From an uncultured bacterium (GTDB lineage: Bacteria > Desulfobacterota > GWC2-55-46), in NCBI GenBank assembly GCA_905339405.1, contig CAJPGC010000030.1, forward strand, positions 62,001 to 126,000: a stretch of DNA of 64,000 nucleotides, read 5' to 3'. The stretch's first letter is position 1. The number at the start of each line of letters is the position of its first letter. This document shows positions 8,811 through 17,056 of the stretch, one piece after another. The position numbers and the translations under genes were made by a program. Under the pieces are notes generated by a model. The model worked only from the letters and a program-made list of their open reading frames with translations, did not search any database and was not told where the DNA came from.

Positions 8811-9296
8811 ATGGAAAACTGGTATTTGATTTACACGAAACCGAAGTGCGAGGACATGGTGGAAGGCAAACTCATCGGCGCGGGCTTCACCGTCCTCAAC
8901 GCCAAGGTAAGGGAAAGGAAGTTCTTAAGGGGCAAGGTAATGGACGCCGTCTCCCCTCTTTTCCCGAGCTACGTCTTCGCGAAGTTCGAAAAATTCAGAG
9001 ACTACCACCTCATCAGGTACACGAGGGGCGTCAAATGGGTGCTGAGCAGCGAAGAAGGCCCTTCTGAGATACCGGACAGGGTGGTAGATTCCATCGTCGA
9101 GAGGATCGAGGACGGCTTCGTGAAGATAAGGAGCTCGTTCACGCAGGGCCAAAACGTCATCATAAAGGGCGGCCCCTTCGAAGGGTTTACGGCGGTTTTC
9201 GAGAAGGAGATGAGCGGCATGGAGCGCGTCTGTCTCCTTCTGAAGGCGATAAACGTAAGGCTCGTAATAGACAGGAGCATGATCGCGGGCTGCTGA
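8811..9296 (+). CDS. RfaH/NusG-like specialised transcription antiterminator
   Basis: A 161-residue NusG paralogue. An NGN domain (about 3-100, opening NWYLIYTKPKCEDMVEGKL) is followed by a KOW-containing C-terminal part (about 108-155, FTQGQNVIIKGGPFEGFTAVFEKE). RfaH, UpxY and LoaP relatives bind RNA polymerase at a DNA signal and carry it through long surface-polysaccharide operons. Two ops-like sites lie directly downstream, ahead of about 26 kb of co-directional genes, supporting that role here. The preceding 218-bp gap (8593-8810) holds GC-rich dyads and probably a promoter, but no element I can name. Start supported by GGAAGG. Confidence 0.88.
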   Translation: MENWYLIYTKPKCEDMVEGKLIGAGFTVLNAKVRERKFLRGKVMDAVSPLFPSYVFAKFEKFRDYHLIRYTRGVKWVLSSEEGPSEIPDRVVDSIVERIEDGFVKIRSSFTQGQNVIIKGGPFEGFTAVFEKEMSGMERVCLLLKAINVRLVIDRSMIAGC

Positions 9297-9390
9297 AGAC
9301 TAACAAGCTTAAATGGTTTGGATGAACGCGCCGGTTTTTACAGGGCGGAAAAGACGGCAATAACGCTTTCAAAAAGGTGCGCAAGACGCA

Positions 9391-9457
9391 TCAACGGCGG
9401 TAGCCCACCCGGGCAGGACATCGGATATGTCAACGGCGGTAGCCCATCCAGGACATC
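9391..9457 (+). promoter_or_regulatory. Two tandem ops-like antitermination sites
   Basis: A 17-bp unit TCAACGGCGGTAGCCCA occurs at 9391-9407 and again at 9430-9446, 39 bp apart; each is followed by a similar CAGGACATC or CCAGGACATC tail. Each contains GGCGGTAGC, identical to the first nine bases of the E. coli ops element recognised by RfaH. The GGC-GGTA-GCC core can form the small non-template-strand hairpin known for ops. The pair lies between the RfaH-like gene and the sugar transferase that opens the polysaccharide operon. The functional role is inferred. Confidence 0.7.
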
Positions 9458-9461
9458 TAAA

Positions 9462-10607
9462 ATGAAAAGCTTCCTGAGGAACACAGCCAGGAATATAAGG
9501 CGCGGCGTCTTTCAGTTCAAGTGCACGGACTTTCTGAAAGAGGCCGACTCCGGGCTCTACGTGGAGGACTACTTCCACGAGATGGTCTGTCTTGAGCGGA
9601 GGCGGGCCGAGCGCTCGGGCAGGGCCTTTTTTCTGCTTCTCGCAGACCTCGAGGGCCTTTCGCATGAAAACAGAGCGGAAATCACGAGGCGTGCGGCTAA
9701 AAAGGTCACGGCGGCGACAAGGGAAATAGACCTAAAAGGCTGGTACAGCCAGGGACACGTTCTCGGGGTCATACTGACCGAAACAGACAGAGACGGCGCT
9801 GAAAAGGTCAAAACGAAGCTCCTTGAAGGGTTCGGCGAAGCCGATGCCCTGGGCGCGGATGCGGAACTGGTGAAGGTCTCAGTACACGCTTTTCCCGAAG
9901 AAAAAGCCGCAGGCAAGAGAATACCGGAGGACCTGAAGCTCTACCCGGACCTCTCAACAAAAAAGAGCCTAAAAAAAAAGGGCACGCTCTTTAAAAGAGC
10001 AGTAGACATCGCCGGAAGCATCGGCGGGCTCATCCTGTTCTCCCCGTTTTTTTTGATAATCCCGGCGCTCATAAAACTTACTTCAAAAGGCCCGGTCTTT
10101 TTCAGGCAGACACGCGTAGGAAGACTCGGGCAGAACTTCACGTTCCTGAAGTTCAGGTCGATGCACGCTGGCGCGGACCCGGCGATACACTCGGAGTACA
10201 TCAAGAAGCTCATAAACGAGGACAGCGCCTGGAAAGGCGACGGAGAAAAAATTTACAAGATAAGCGACGACCCGAGGGTCACCAGGGTCGGCAAGTTCCT
10301 CAGGAAGACGAGCCTGGACGAGCTGCCCCAGTTCCTGAACGTCCTTTCGGGCGACATGTCCCTCGTCGGCCCGCGCCCGCCGATACCGTATGAGATGGAG
10401 TCCTATGAACTGTGGCACTGGAGAAGGGTAATGGAAGCCAAACCCGGGCTCACCGGCCTCTGGCAGGTCTCCGGGAGAAGCACGAAATCCTATAACGAGA
10501 TGGTCAGGCTTGACATACGGTACATGGACCGGTGGTCGTTGTGGCTCGACCTGAAGATAATATTCCTGACGCCGCTTGCGATGCTTTCAAGCAAGGACGC
10601 GTACTGA
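9462..10607 (+). CDS. Degenerate GGDEF-like domain fused to initiating bacterial sugar transferase
   Basis: 381 residues. The C-terminal half (about 174-381) is a polyprenyl-phosphate sugar-1-phosphate transferase: a membrane re-entrant segment ([20 protein letters not shown]), [30 protein letters not shown] and a Trp-rich end. It would start the repeat unit on undecaprenyl phosphate. The N-terminal half (about 28-145) matches a GGDEF fold in pattern ([28 protein letters not shown] ... [14 protein letters not shown]) but the catalytic signature is replaced by SQGHV. It replaces the N-terminal helices seen in WbaP/WcaJ. ATG 9462 has AGGA 8 bp upstream; the frame is open from a TTG at 9318, but that would translate the ops-like repeats. 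Confidence 0.85.
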   Translation: MKSFLRNTARNIRRGVFQFKCTDFLKEADSGLYVEDYFHEMVCLERRRAERSGRAFFLLLADLEGLSHENRAEITRRAAKKVTAATREIDLKGWYSQGHVLGVILTETDRDGAEKVKTKLLEGFGEADALGADAELVKVSVHAFPEEKAAGKRIPEDLKLYPDLSTKKSLKKKGTLFKRAVDIAGSIGGLILFSPFFLIIPALIKLTSKGPVFFRQTRVGRLGQNFTFLKFRSMHAGADPAIHSEYIKKLINEDSAWKGDGEKIYKISDDPRVTRVGKFLRKTSLDELPQFLNVLSGDMSLVGPRPPIPYEMESYELWHWRRVMEAKPGLTGLWQVSGRSTKSYNEMVRLDIRYMDRWSLWLDLKIIFLTPLAMLSSKDAY

Positions 10608-10627
10608 AACAAGGGGGGTGCGGCAAG

Positions 10628-11629
10628 ATGCTCAGAGTGGGAGTAGTCGGCTACGGTTACTGGGGGCCGAACATAGTAAGGAACTTCAACGCCTCCGAAA
10701 AGGCGAACGTAGTCGCCGTGTGCGACAAGAACGAAAACGCGCTCGGCAGGGTCAGACGGAACTATCCCGGCATCAGGACGACCTCGGACATAAACGACAT
10801 AGTGCGCTCGCCGGACATAGACATCGTGACGGTCATAACTCCGGTGAGCACCCATTACGAACTCGCGAAGGCGGCCCTGGAGAACGGAAAGCACGTCTTC
10901 GTCGAAAAGCCGTTTACGTCGACCACCGCAGAGGCCGAGGAGCTCATCGAGCTTGCCGAAAAAAAAGGGCTGAAGCTGATGGTCGACCACACGTTCCTGT
11001 TCACGAGCGTCGTAAAGCGCATCAGGGAGATTATCGAGGAGAACGTCCTGGGCGAGCTCTATTACTACGATTCCACCAGGGTCAACCTCGGCCTGTTCCA
11101 AAGGGACGTCAACGTGATATGGGACCTCTCGCCGCACGACTTCTCCATAATGGACTACCTCATCAAGGAACGGCCCCTTGCCATCGCGGCCGCTGGCAAA
11201 GCGCACATAAACTCTAAAGAAGACATCGCCTACATAATGGTCTACTTCAATAACAACATAATAGCCCACTTCAACGTCAACTGGCTCTCCCCTGTGAAAC
11301 TAAGAACGACCCTCATAGGCGGAGAAAAGAAGATGCTCGTCTGGAACGACGTCGACGCCGACGAAAAACTCAAAGTATACGACAGAGGAGTAGAGATAAA
11401 GAGCAAGGAGGGCATCTACGACCTTCTGGTGAATTACCGCTCCGGGGACATGTGGGCTCCAAAGGTCGATCAGCTCGAGGCCCTGAGGCTCGAGACGGAA
11501 TACTTCGTGGACTGCATAGAGAAGGACGAAACTCCATTCAACGACGGCCAGGCGGGCCTGCGCGTAGTAAGGATGCTGGAAGCCTGCGACAGGTCGCTCA
11601 AGAACAACGGGAGAATGGTATACCTATGA
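10628..11629 (+). CDS. Gfo/Idh/MocA oxidoreductase, probable UDP-GlcNAcA 3-dehydrogenase (WlbA/WbpB-like)
   Basis: NAD-dependent sugar-nucleotide dehydrogenase of 333 residues. It has an N-terminal Rossmann fold (VGVVGYGYWGPN), EKPF in the VFVEKPFTST segment, and a C-terminal alpha/beta domain. With the next two genes (a hexapeptide N-acetyltransferase and a DegT aminotransferase) it forms the B-D-E part of the route to UDP-2,3-diacetamido-2,3-dideoxyglucuronate known from WbpB/WbpD/WbpE and WlbA/WlbB/WlbC. Start at ATG 10628 behind AAGGGGGG. Overlaps the next gene by ATGA. Confidence 0.85.
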   Translation: MLRVGVVGYGYWGPNIVRNFNASEKANVVAVCDKNENALGRVRRNYPGIRTTSDINDIVRSPDIDIVTVITPVSTHYELAKAALENGKHVFVEKPFTSTTAEAEELIELAEKKGLKLMVDHTFLFTSVVKRIREIIEENVLGELYYYDSTRVNLGLFQRDVNVIWDLSPHDFSIMDYLIKERPLAIAAAGKAHINSKEDIAYIMVYFNNNIIAHFNVNWLSPVKLRTTLIGGEKKMLVWNDVDADEKLKVYDRGVEIKSKEGIYDLLVNYRSGDMWAPKVDQLEALRLETEYFVDCIEKDETPFNDGQAGLRVVRMLEACDRSLKNNGRMVYL

Positions 11630-12147
11630 ACTACGCGGCAAGGCTTAGACATATTCCGGAGGAGGAAAAAAGCTTCAACAGGATAGCGCCCGACGTCAAG
11701 CTCGGAGACGGCGTGGTCCTCAGCTCTTTCATAAACCTCTACGGCTGCTCCATCGGCGAGCGCACCAAGATCGGGGCATTCGTCGAAATACAGAAGAACG
11801 CGGCAATAGGGACTAACTGCAAGATCTCGAGCCATTCTTTCATATGCGAGGGAGTGACCATAGAGGACAACGTCTTCATCGGCCACGGCGTGACCTTCAT
11901 AAATGACACATACCCCAGGGCCACGAACGGCGGGGGCGCACTCCAGACAGAGAGCGACTGGAAAGTCGAAAGGACCATCGTAAGGAAAGGCGCTTCAATC
12001 GGTTCAGGGGCGACCATTATGAGCAACGTCGTCATTGGAGAAAATTCGATAGTGGGGGCCGGAAGCATGGTTCTAAAAGACGTCCCCGCGAACAGCATAG
12101 TGGCCGGAAACCCGGCAAGACTCCTGAGGAGCATGGAAAATGAATAA
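11626..12147 (+). CDS. Left-handed beta-helix N-acetyltransferase (WlbB/WbpD-like)
   Basis: 173 residues of hexapeptide repeats (IGAFVEIQ, IGTNCKIS, IEDNVFIG, IGSGATIM, IGENSIVGAG) ending GNPARLL. The segment FINDTYPRAT matches the WlbB/WbpD group, which acetylates the 3-amino group of UDP-GlcNAc(3N)A using acetyl-CoA. The start is fixed by the 4-bp ATGA overlap with the oxidoreductase gene. It in turn overlaps the aminotransferase gene by 8 bp, so the three genes are translationally coupled. Confidence 0.87.
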   Translation: MNYAARLRHIPEEEKSFNRIAPDVKLGDGVVLSSFINLYGCSIGERTKIGAFVEIQKNAAIGTNCKISSHSFICEGVTIEDNVFIGHGVTFINDTYPRATNGGGALQTESDWKVERTIVRKGASIGSGATIMSNVVIGENSIVGAGSMVLKDVPANSIVAGNPARLLRSMENE

Positions 12148-13339
12148 GACAGGCCAGATGACCGGATCATCCGACATACCCTTTCTCGACCTCGTCTCCC
12201 CCCACCTCGAACTCGAAGAAGAGCTCGTGGAGGTCTACAGGCGATCTTTGAGAAACGCCGCATTCATAGGAGGCCCGGCTGTAGAGGGGTTCGAAAAGGA
12301 CTTCGCCAGATTTTGCGGCGCATATCACTGCGCCGGGGTCAGCAGCGGCACGGACGCGCTCAGGTTCGCCATCATGGCCTCCGGCGTAAAGCCGGGAGAT
12401 ACGGTCGTGACCGTCTCAAACACCTTCATCGCTACAGTCGAGGCCATAACCCAGGCCGGCGCGACGCCTGCGTTCGTCGACATCGACGAGGCGACTTTCA
12501 ACATGGACCCCGAGCTCCTCGCGGAGTACCTCGAAGCCAGGTGCGATATTGGCTCTGACGGAAGGCCGGTTGACCGCAGGACCAAGAGCCCCGTCACCGC
12601 GGTCGTCCCTGTGCACCTGTACGGACAGGCCTGCCGGATGGACAGGATAATGGAGATAGCTGAGCGTCATAAACTCAAGGTCATTGAAGACGCCTGCCAG
12701 GCCCACGGAGCCGAGTATTATTCGGAGAGGGAAAAAAGCTGGAAAAGGGCAGGCTCTATGGGCATTGCCGCGGCTTTCAGCTTCTACCCCGGGAAGAACC
12801 TCGGGGCCTGCGGCGAAGGCGGTGCCGTCACAACGATGGACGCGGGGATAGATTCGGCTTCAAGGATGCTGCGCGACCACGGGCAGACGCGGAAGTACCA
12901 CCACGCGATGGAAGGCTATAACGGAAGGCTTGACTCGATACAGGCCGGGATTCTCGGCGTGAAGCTTAAAAAACTCGAAGCCTGGAACGATATGAGACGC
13001 CAGAGGGCCAGGACCTACGGAGAGCTCTTCGAAGGATGCGCGGATGTCATAACTCCTGAAGAGCCCTCGGGGTCAAAGGCGGTATGGCACCTGTACGTCG
13101 TGCGCGTAAAAGAAAGGGACGCACTGCAAAAGCGCCTTTCAGAAAACGGCGTCGGCACCGGCCTCCATTACCCGGTTCCCCTTCACCTCCAGAAGGCCTG
13201 CGAGCGTTACGGATACAGGAGGGGCGAGCTTCCAGTGACCGAGAGGCTCTCGGAGGAGATACTTTCACTGCCGATGTTCCCGGGGTTGACCTGCGGCCAG
13301 CAGGAGCGCGTCGCCGAGCTCATCCTCGGCGGCCGCTGA
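12140..13339 (+). CDS. DegT/DnrJ/EryC1/StrS aminotransferase (WbpE/WlbC-like)
   Basis: PLP-dependent sugar aminotransferase of 399 residues. SFYPGKNLGACGEGGA contains the Schiff-base Lys; EDACQAHGAEY holds the Asp that contacts PLP; DGIQAGIL-type residues (LDSIQAGILGVKL) are present. In this context it probably aminates the 3-keto intermediate made by the 10628 enzyme. It is longer than WbpE (about 360) owing to an insertion around residues 125-150 (DIGSDGRPVDRR). The start overlaps the acetyltransferase. Confidence 0.88.
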   Translation: MNKTGQMTGSSDIPFLDLVSPHLELEEELVEVYRRSLRNAAFIGGPAVEGFEKDFARFCGAYHCAGVSSGTDALRFAIMASGVKPGDTVVTVSNTFIATVEAITQAGATPAFVDIDEATFNMDPELLAEYLEARCDIGSDGRPVDRRTKSPVTAVVPVHLYGQACRMDRIMEIAERHKLKVIEDACQAHGAEYYSEREKSWKRAGSMGIAAAFSFYPGKNLGACGEGGAVTTMDAGIDSASRMLRDHGQTRKYHHAMEGYNGRLDSIQAGILGVKLKKLEAWNDMRRQRARTYGELFEGCADVITPEEPSGSKAVWHLYVVRVKERDALQKRLSENGVGTGLHYPVPLHLQKACERYGYRRGELPVTERLSEEILSLPMFPGLTCGQQERVAELILGGR

Positions 13340-13347
13340 GGAACCCG

Positions 13348-14661
13348 TTGTCCATAGGTTTCATAACCCATATCCTCGAGACCAAGGGCCTCGTGCATTC
13401 CATCGAGCGTTCTGCCCAGGTCTTCTACCGCTATTCATTTGGCAGAAAGAGATTTTCAGAGATGATGAACTGCCTCGAAAGGAACCTCGGGACCGAGGGT
13501 ATACGGGTCACTTTCTGCATCACGGCGAGCCTGCTGGACAGCCACCTGCCCTTTCTCGAGATGTTCAAGGGGCTCGGGCACGAATTCGCTGCCCACGGCT
13601 TTTTCCACACCAACATGAAAAAAAAGAGCCTGGACGAGCAGCACCAGATACTCTCCCAGAGCTACAGCGCTTTCGAGAAGCTCAAGATAGAAGTCTACGG
13701 CTTCAGGTGCCCGTACCTGAGCTACAACGAGAACACGCTCACGGCGCTTAAGCAAAGCCAGTTCATGTGGACGAGCAACAACGTAGTCTTCTGGGACGGC
13801 TTCAATGCCGGCGGCGGAAGGGCCAGGGAACATATAAAAAAACTGGAACTCCTGTACAGCACTACCTCTTCAGAAAGATGCATATCGGTTCCGTCGCGCA
13901 TCGGCAAGCTCATCGACATCCCCATAAGCGCGCCTGACGACGAGATGCTTATCGAGAGGTGCAGGATACGGGACAGGGAAGAGATAGCGCGCATCTGGAA
14001 AGGCGTCTTCTCGAGGATAAACTCGAGAGGCGAGCTTTTCCACCTCCTTTTCCACCCTGAGCGCTTCAGGCAGATAGAGGAGCCGCTGCGCGCTACCATC
14101 GCGGAAGCCAGGAGCCAGACCTCTCCGGTATGGTTCCCTACACTCAACGAACTTACAGTATGGTGGGGAAGGCGCGCGGCCGCCAGATGGGAAGTACAGG
14201 AAAAGAACGGCTCCCCTTCCATAAGGTTCACCGGGCCCCAGGAGGCCACCCTCCTCATCAAGTCCTCCACTGCAAAAAGGAACGGGCAGGTCTGCGGGCT
14301 CTATGCCCCGGCCCCGGAGAGACAGGCCGGACAGTGGCGGGTAATAGATACGGACGACGGATGGAAGCACGTCGTCGAGCTCTCAAAAAGGTGCTCGCCT
14401 GAGGTGGAGCGTTTTCTTAACGAGGAAGGCTTCATAACCGCGCGTGTCGACTACCCGCACAGGAACTCACTGTACATAGACGGTTTCGAAAGTTTCGACC
14501 CGGAGGAAAGGCGCATGCTCCTGGACATCGTTGACAATTCGAACTTCCCTCTCCTGAGGCTCTGGAGATGGCCCCACGGCGCGCAGTCGGCCTTTACAGT
14601 TTCCTCTGACGTCGACTCCATAGACATCCCTGACTTTTTCAGGAGGTTCATAAACTTCTGA
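13348..14661 (+). CDS. Polysaccharide deacetylase-like protein
   Basis: 437 residues from a TTG start with TGAGGAA just upstream; the open frame extends further, but that part lies inside the aminotransferase gene. A NodB-like fold is visible at about 50-130: VTFCITASLL, the metal-binding HxxxH in AHGFFHTNM, and FRCPYLSY. A usual early Asp pair is not obvious, so activity is uncertain. The C-terminus (WPHGAQSAFTVSSDVDSID) resembles a motif at the end of some large bacterial deacetylases. Its TGA overlaps the probable start of the next gene. Confidence 0.7.
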   Translation: MSIGFITHILETKGLVHSIERSAQVFYRYSFGRKRFSEMMNCLERNLGTEGIRVTFCITASLLDSHLPFLEMFKGLGHEFAAHGFFHTNMKKKSLDEQHQILSQSYSAFEKLKIEVYGFRCPYLSYNENTLTALKQSQFMWTSNNVVFWDGFNAGGGRAREHIKKLELLYSTTSSERCISVPSRIGKLIDIPISAPDDEMLIERCRIRDREEIARIWKGVFSRINSRGELFHLLFHPERFRQIEEPLRATIAEARSQTSPVWFPTLNELTVWWGRRAAARWEVQEKNGSPSIRFTGPQEATLLIKSSTAKRNGQVCGLYAPAPERQAGQWRVIDTDDGWKHVVELSKRCSPEVERFLNEEGFITARVDYPHRNSLYIDGFESFDPEERRMLLDIVDNSNFPLLRLWRWPHGAQSAFTVSSDVDSIDIPDFFRRFINF

Positions 14662-15728
14662 GCGAGCTCGCCCCCTACAACCTGCGCGTCTGCTCTCTTG
14701 GCGAGATAGGCGAGGAGAACTGGCTCTCTTTCATCTCTTCGAGGCCTTCGACCATCTACCACCACCCGAGATGGCACAGGGCCATTGAACTCACGTACGG
14801 TATAAAGCCGCTATACGTCGTCATGACGGACGCCAGCGGGGTCATGAACGCCGCTGTCCCTGGGGCGCTGGTGAGGTCGATGACAGGGGCGAGAAGGTTC
14901 GTCTCTTATCCGTTTTCAGACGTATGCGGCCCGGTTGCCGACGGGCCGCTGGAATCCGGTGCCATCGCCGCAGCGCTCTCCTCCGGAAAAGGGCTTCATG
15001 GAAAAACATGGACACGCTCAGAACTCCGCATCGAGAACGGCGGCTCCGTTGAGAGGTACTCCGAATACCAGGGATACTCAAGCCATATCTTAAGGCTCGG
15101 GCGCCCAATCGACGACATCTTCGCCGCATTTCACAAGGACTGCGTCCAGAGAAGGATAAAAAAGGCTTTCAGGTCCGGGCTCGAGGTCTTCGATGGCTCC
15201 ACCATCTCAGACATGAGAGATTTTTACAGGCTCCACCTCATGACGCGCAAAAAGCTCGGCGCGCCAGTGCAGCCGTTCTCCTTTTTCAGGAACTTGCGCC
15301 AGCTCCTCACTCCCGGCGGACATATCTCGGTCCTTATCGTGAAAAAGGGTAAAAAGCCGGTGTCCGGGCTTGTGCTGCTCAGGTACGGCAAGCGTGCCTC
15401 GTACAAGTTCGCAGCGTCGGATGAAAGCTTCCTCAGCCTCGGCGGCAACCAGCTGGCAATCTGGACTGCTATCAGGAAGGCCTCTGACGACGGACTTCTC
15501 GAGTTCGACTTCGGCAGGAGCTTTTCCGGCAACAGCGGCCTCAACGGTTTCAAAGCCAGGTGGGGGGCCGAAGAGGTGCGGCTCAGCTACCTTTACAGCC
15601 CTGAAAAGAGCGCGGGCCTCAAGGATGAAGGCGGCAGCTGCGCTAAAGTCGCCAGCGCGCTCTTTAAAAGCCTCCCGCCGTTCTCCAACAGGCTCATAGG
15701 CAGGCTCTTTTACAAGTACCTTGCCTGA
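14658..15728 (+). CDS. FemAB/GNAT-like acyltransferase with probable CTG start
   Basis: The frame carries a FemAB-like N-terminus (TIYHHPRWHRAIELTYGIKPLY at about 35-56; VPGALVRSMTG; YPFSDVCGP) and a GNAT-like C-terminal half (VSGLVLLRYGKRASYKFAASDE, FDFGRS). The first ATG is at 14823, inside the conserved domain, so it cannot be the true start. The frame is open from 14634, with no ATG, GTG or TTG before 14823. CTG 14658 overlaps the deacetylase stop (CTGA) and has AGGAGG at 14641-14646. This gives 356 residues. FemAB-like proteins are common in exosortase loci, acting on lipid-linked or envelope amines. The start is inference; a frameshift is the alternative. Confidence 0.72.
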   Translation: MSELAPYNLRVCSLGEIGEENWLSFISSRPSTIYHHPRWHRAIELTYGIKPLYVVMTDASGVMNAAVPGALVRSMTGARRFVSYPFSDVCGPVADGPLESGAIAAALSSGKGLHGKTWTRSELRIENGGSVERYSEYQGYSSHILRLGRPIDDIFAAFHKDCVQRRIKKAFRSGLEVFDGSTISDMRDFYRLHLMTRKKLGAPVQPFSFFRNLRQLLTPGGHISVLIVKKGKKPVSGLVLLRYGKRASYKFAASDESFLSLGGNQLAIWTAIRKASDDGLLEFDFGRSFSGNSGLNGFKARWGAEEVRLSYLYSPEKSAGLKDEGGSCAKVASALFKSLPPFSNRLIGRLFYKYLA

Positions 15729-15739
15729 AGAGGAAGATA

Positions 15740-17056
15740 ATGGAAGACTTCAATCAAATACACCCAGCGTCGCTGGTGTTCGCCCTTGTTTCGGGTTTTC
15801 TGATGCTCCTGCTGCCGAAGAGGGCCGCGATGGTACCTCTCCTTTTCGCGGTCGTTTTCATCCCGCTCCAGCAGAGGGTCGTCATTTTCACGCTCGACTT
15901 TTTTGTGCTGCGCATACTGGTCCTGTTCGGCTGGGTGCGCGTCATGATGCGCGGGGAATTCCAGGGCATCGTCCTGAACCGCGTCGACAAGCTCATGATC
16001 CTGTGGACCCTCTCCAGCATCGTCATGTACACGATATTGTGGAAGACCTCGGGAGCGTTCATAAACAGGCTCGGGATTTCCTTCGACATAATCGGCGTCT
16101 ACTTCCTTACGAGATTCCTCGTCCGCGACCTTGACGACATAGTATGGGTCATCAAGACCCTCGCCGTCGTTTCTCTGCCGGTCGCGGCTGCGATGATAGT
16201 CGAGAGGACGACCGGCAGAAACCTTTTCTCGCTGCTTGGCGGGGTCCCGGACTACACGATAATAAGGGACGGCAAGCTCCGCTGTCAGGGCGCCTTTTCG
16301 CATTCGATAACCGCGGGCTCATTCAGCGCCTCGCTTCTCCCGCTCTTCTGGGCCGCCAGGAAATACGGCAAAAGCCGCCACCTGCTAATGTACGTTGGCA
16401 TGGCCGCGGCCGCGCTCATAACGATAAGCACCTCGTCGAGCGGCCCGGCGCTCTCTTTCATCGCGGGGGTCGTCGGCATACTCATGTGGCGCTTCAGGGA
16501 CAGGATGCGCCAGGTAAGATGGGGACTCGCGCTGACTCTGATCGGCCTGCACATCGTGATGAACGCGCCTGTCTGGGCGCTTATCCTGAAGGTCAAGATA
16601 TTCGGCGCTTCGACCGCCTACCACAGGTACAGGCTTTTCGACCAGTTCGTCAACAGGTTCGGCGAGTGGTGGCTCTACGGCGTTAAATCGACCGCCTCAT
16701 GGGGTTTCTGGCTCTTCGACGTCACAAACCACTTCATAAGGATCGCCGTGGACGGCGGCCTCATAACGCTCGTCCTTTTCATCGCGATACTCTCGTACTG
16801 CTTCCAGTCAGTCGGCAGGGCACTGAAGTCGGGCAGCCTGAACGCCGACAACGAAAAAATCGTCTGGGCGCTCGGGGCCTCGCTGTTCGTGCACATAATA
16901 TCGTTTTTCGGCGTTTCGTACTTCGACCAGATAAGGGTCATTCTCTATCTCAACCTCGCCCTGCTGGGGACGGTAAGGGCCCTGACCGAAAAAGAGGCCT
17001 TGAAGAAACAGGTCGAGGCGAAGCAGGCCCTGAAAACAGTCGAGTCCCCCGCCTGA
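15740..17056 (+). CDS. O-antigen ligase / Wzy-like membrane protein, exosortase-associated type
   Basis: 438 residues with about ten hydrophobic segments and a large periplasmic-type loop (about 150-200) followed by SITAGSFSASLLP. This resembles the putative O-glycosylation ligase/polymerase found in exosortase A loci. It may polymerise repeat units or attach glycan to protein. A charged C-terminal tail (EKEALKKQVEAKQ) is cytoplasmic. The start follows AGAGGAAG. The stop overlaps the next ATG. Confidence 0.8.
   Translation: MEDFNQIHPASLVFALVSGFLMLLLPKRAAMVPLLFAVVFIPLQQRVVIFTLDFFVLRILVLFGWVRVMMRGEFQGIVLNRVDKLMILWTLSSIVMYTILWKTSGAFINRLGISFDIIGVYFLTRFLVRDLDDIVWVIKTLAVVSLPVAAAMIVERTTGRNLFSLLGGVPDYTIIRDGKLRCQGAFSHSITAGSFSASLLPLFWAARKYGKSRHLLMYVGMAAAALITISTSSSGPALSFIAGVVGILMWRFRDRMRQVRWGLALTLIGLHIVMNAPVWALILKVKIFGASTAYHRYRLFDQFVNRFGEWWLYGVKSTASWGFWLFDVTNHFIRIAVDGGLITLVLFIAILSYCFQSVGRALKSGSLNADNEKIVWALGASLFVHIISFFGVSYFDQIRVILYLNLALLGTVRALTEKEALKKQVEAKQALKTVESPA

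Noticed and set aside
9318..9461. N-terminal extension of the sugar transferase from a TTG at 9318
   Set aside because: It would encode the ops-like repeats as peptide, has no ribosome binding site, and the ATG at 9462 has AGGA at good spacing.
13084..13347. Extended N-terminus for the deacetylase inside the aminotransferase gene
   Set aside because: The upstream part is Arg/Pro-rich shadow translation; the conserved domain begins just after TTG 13348.
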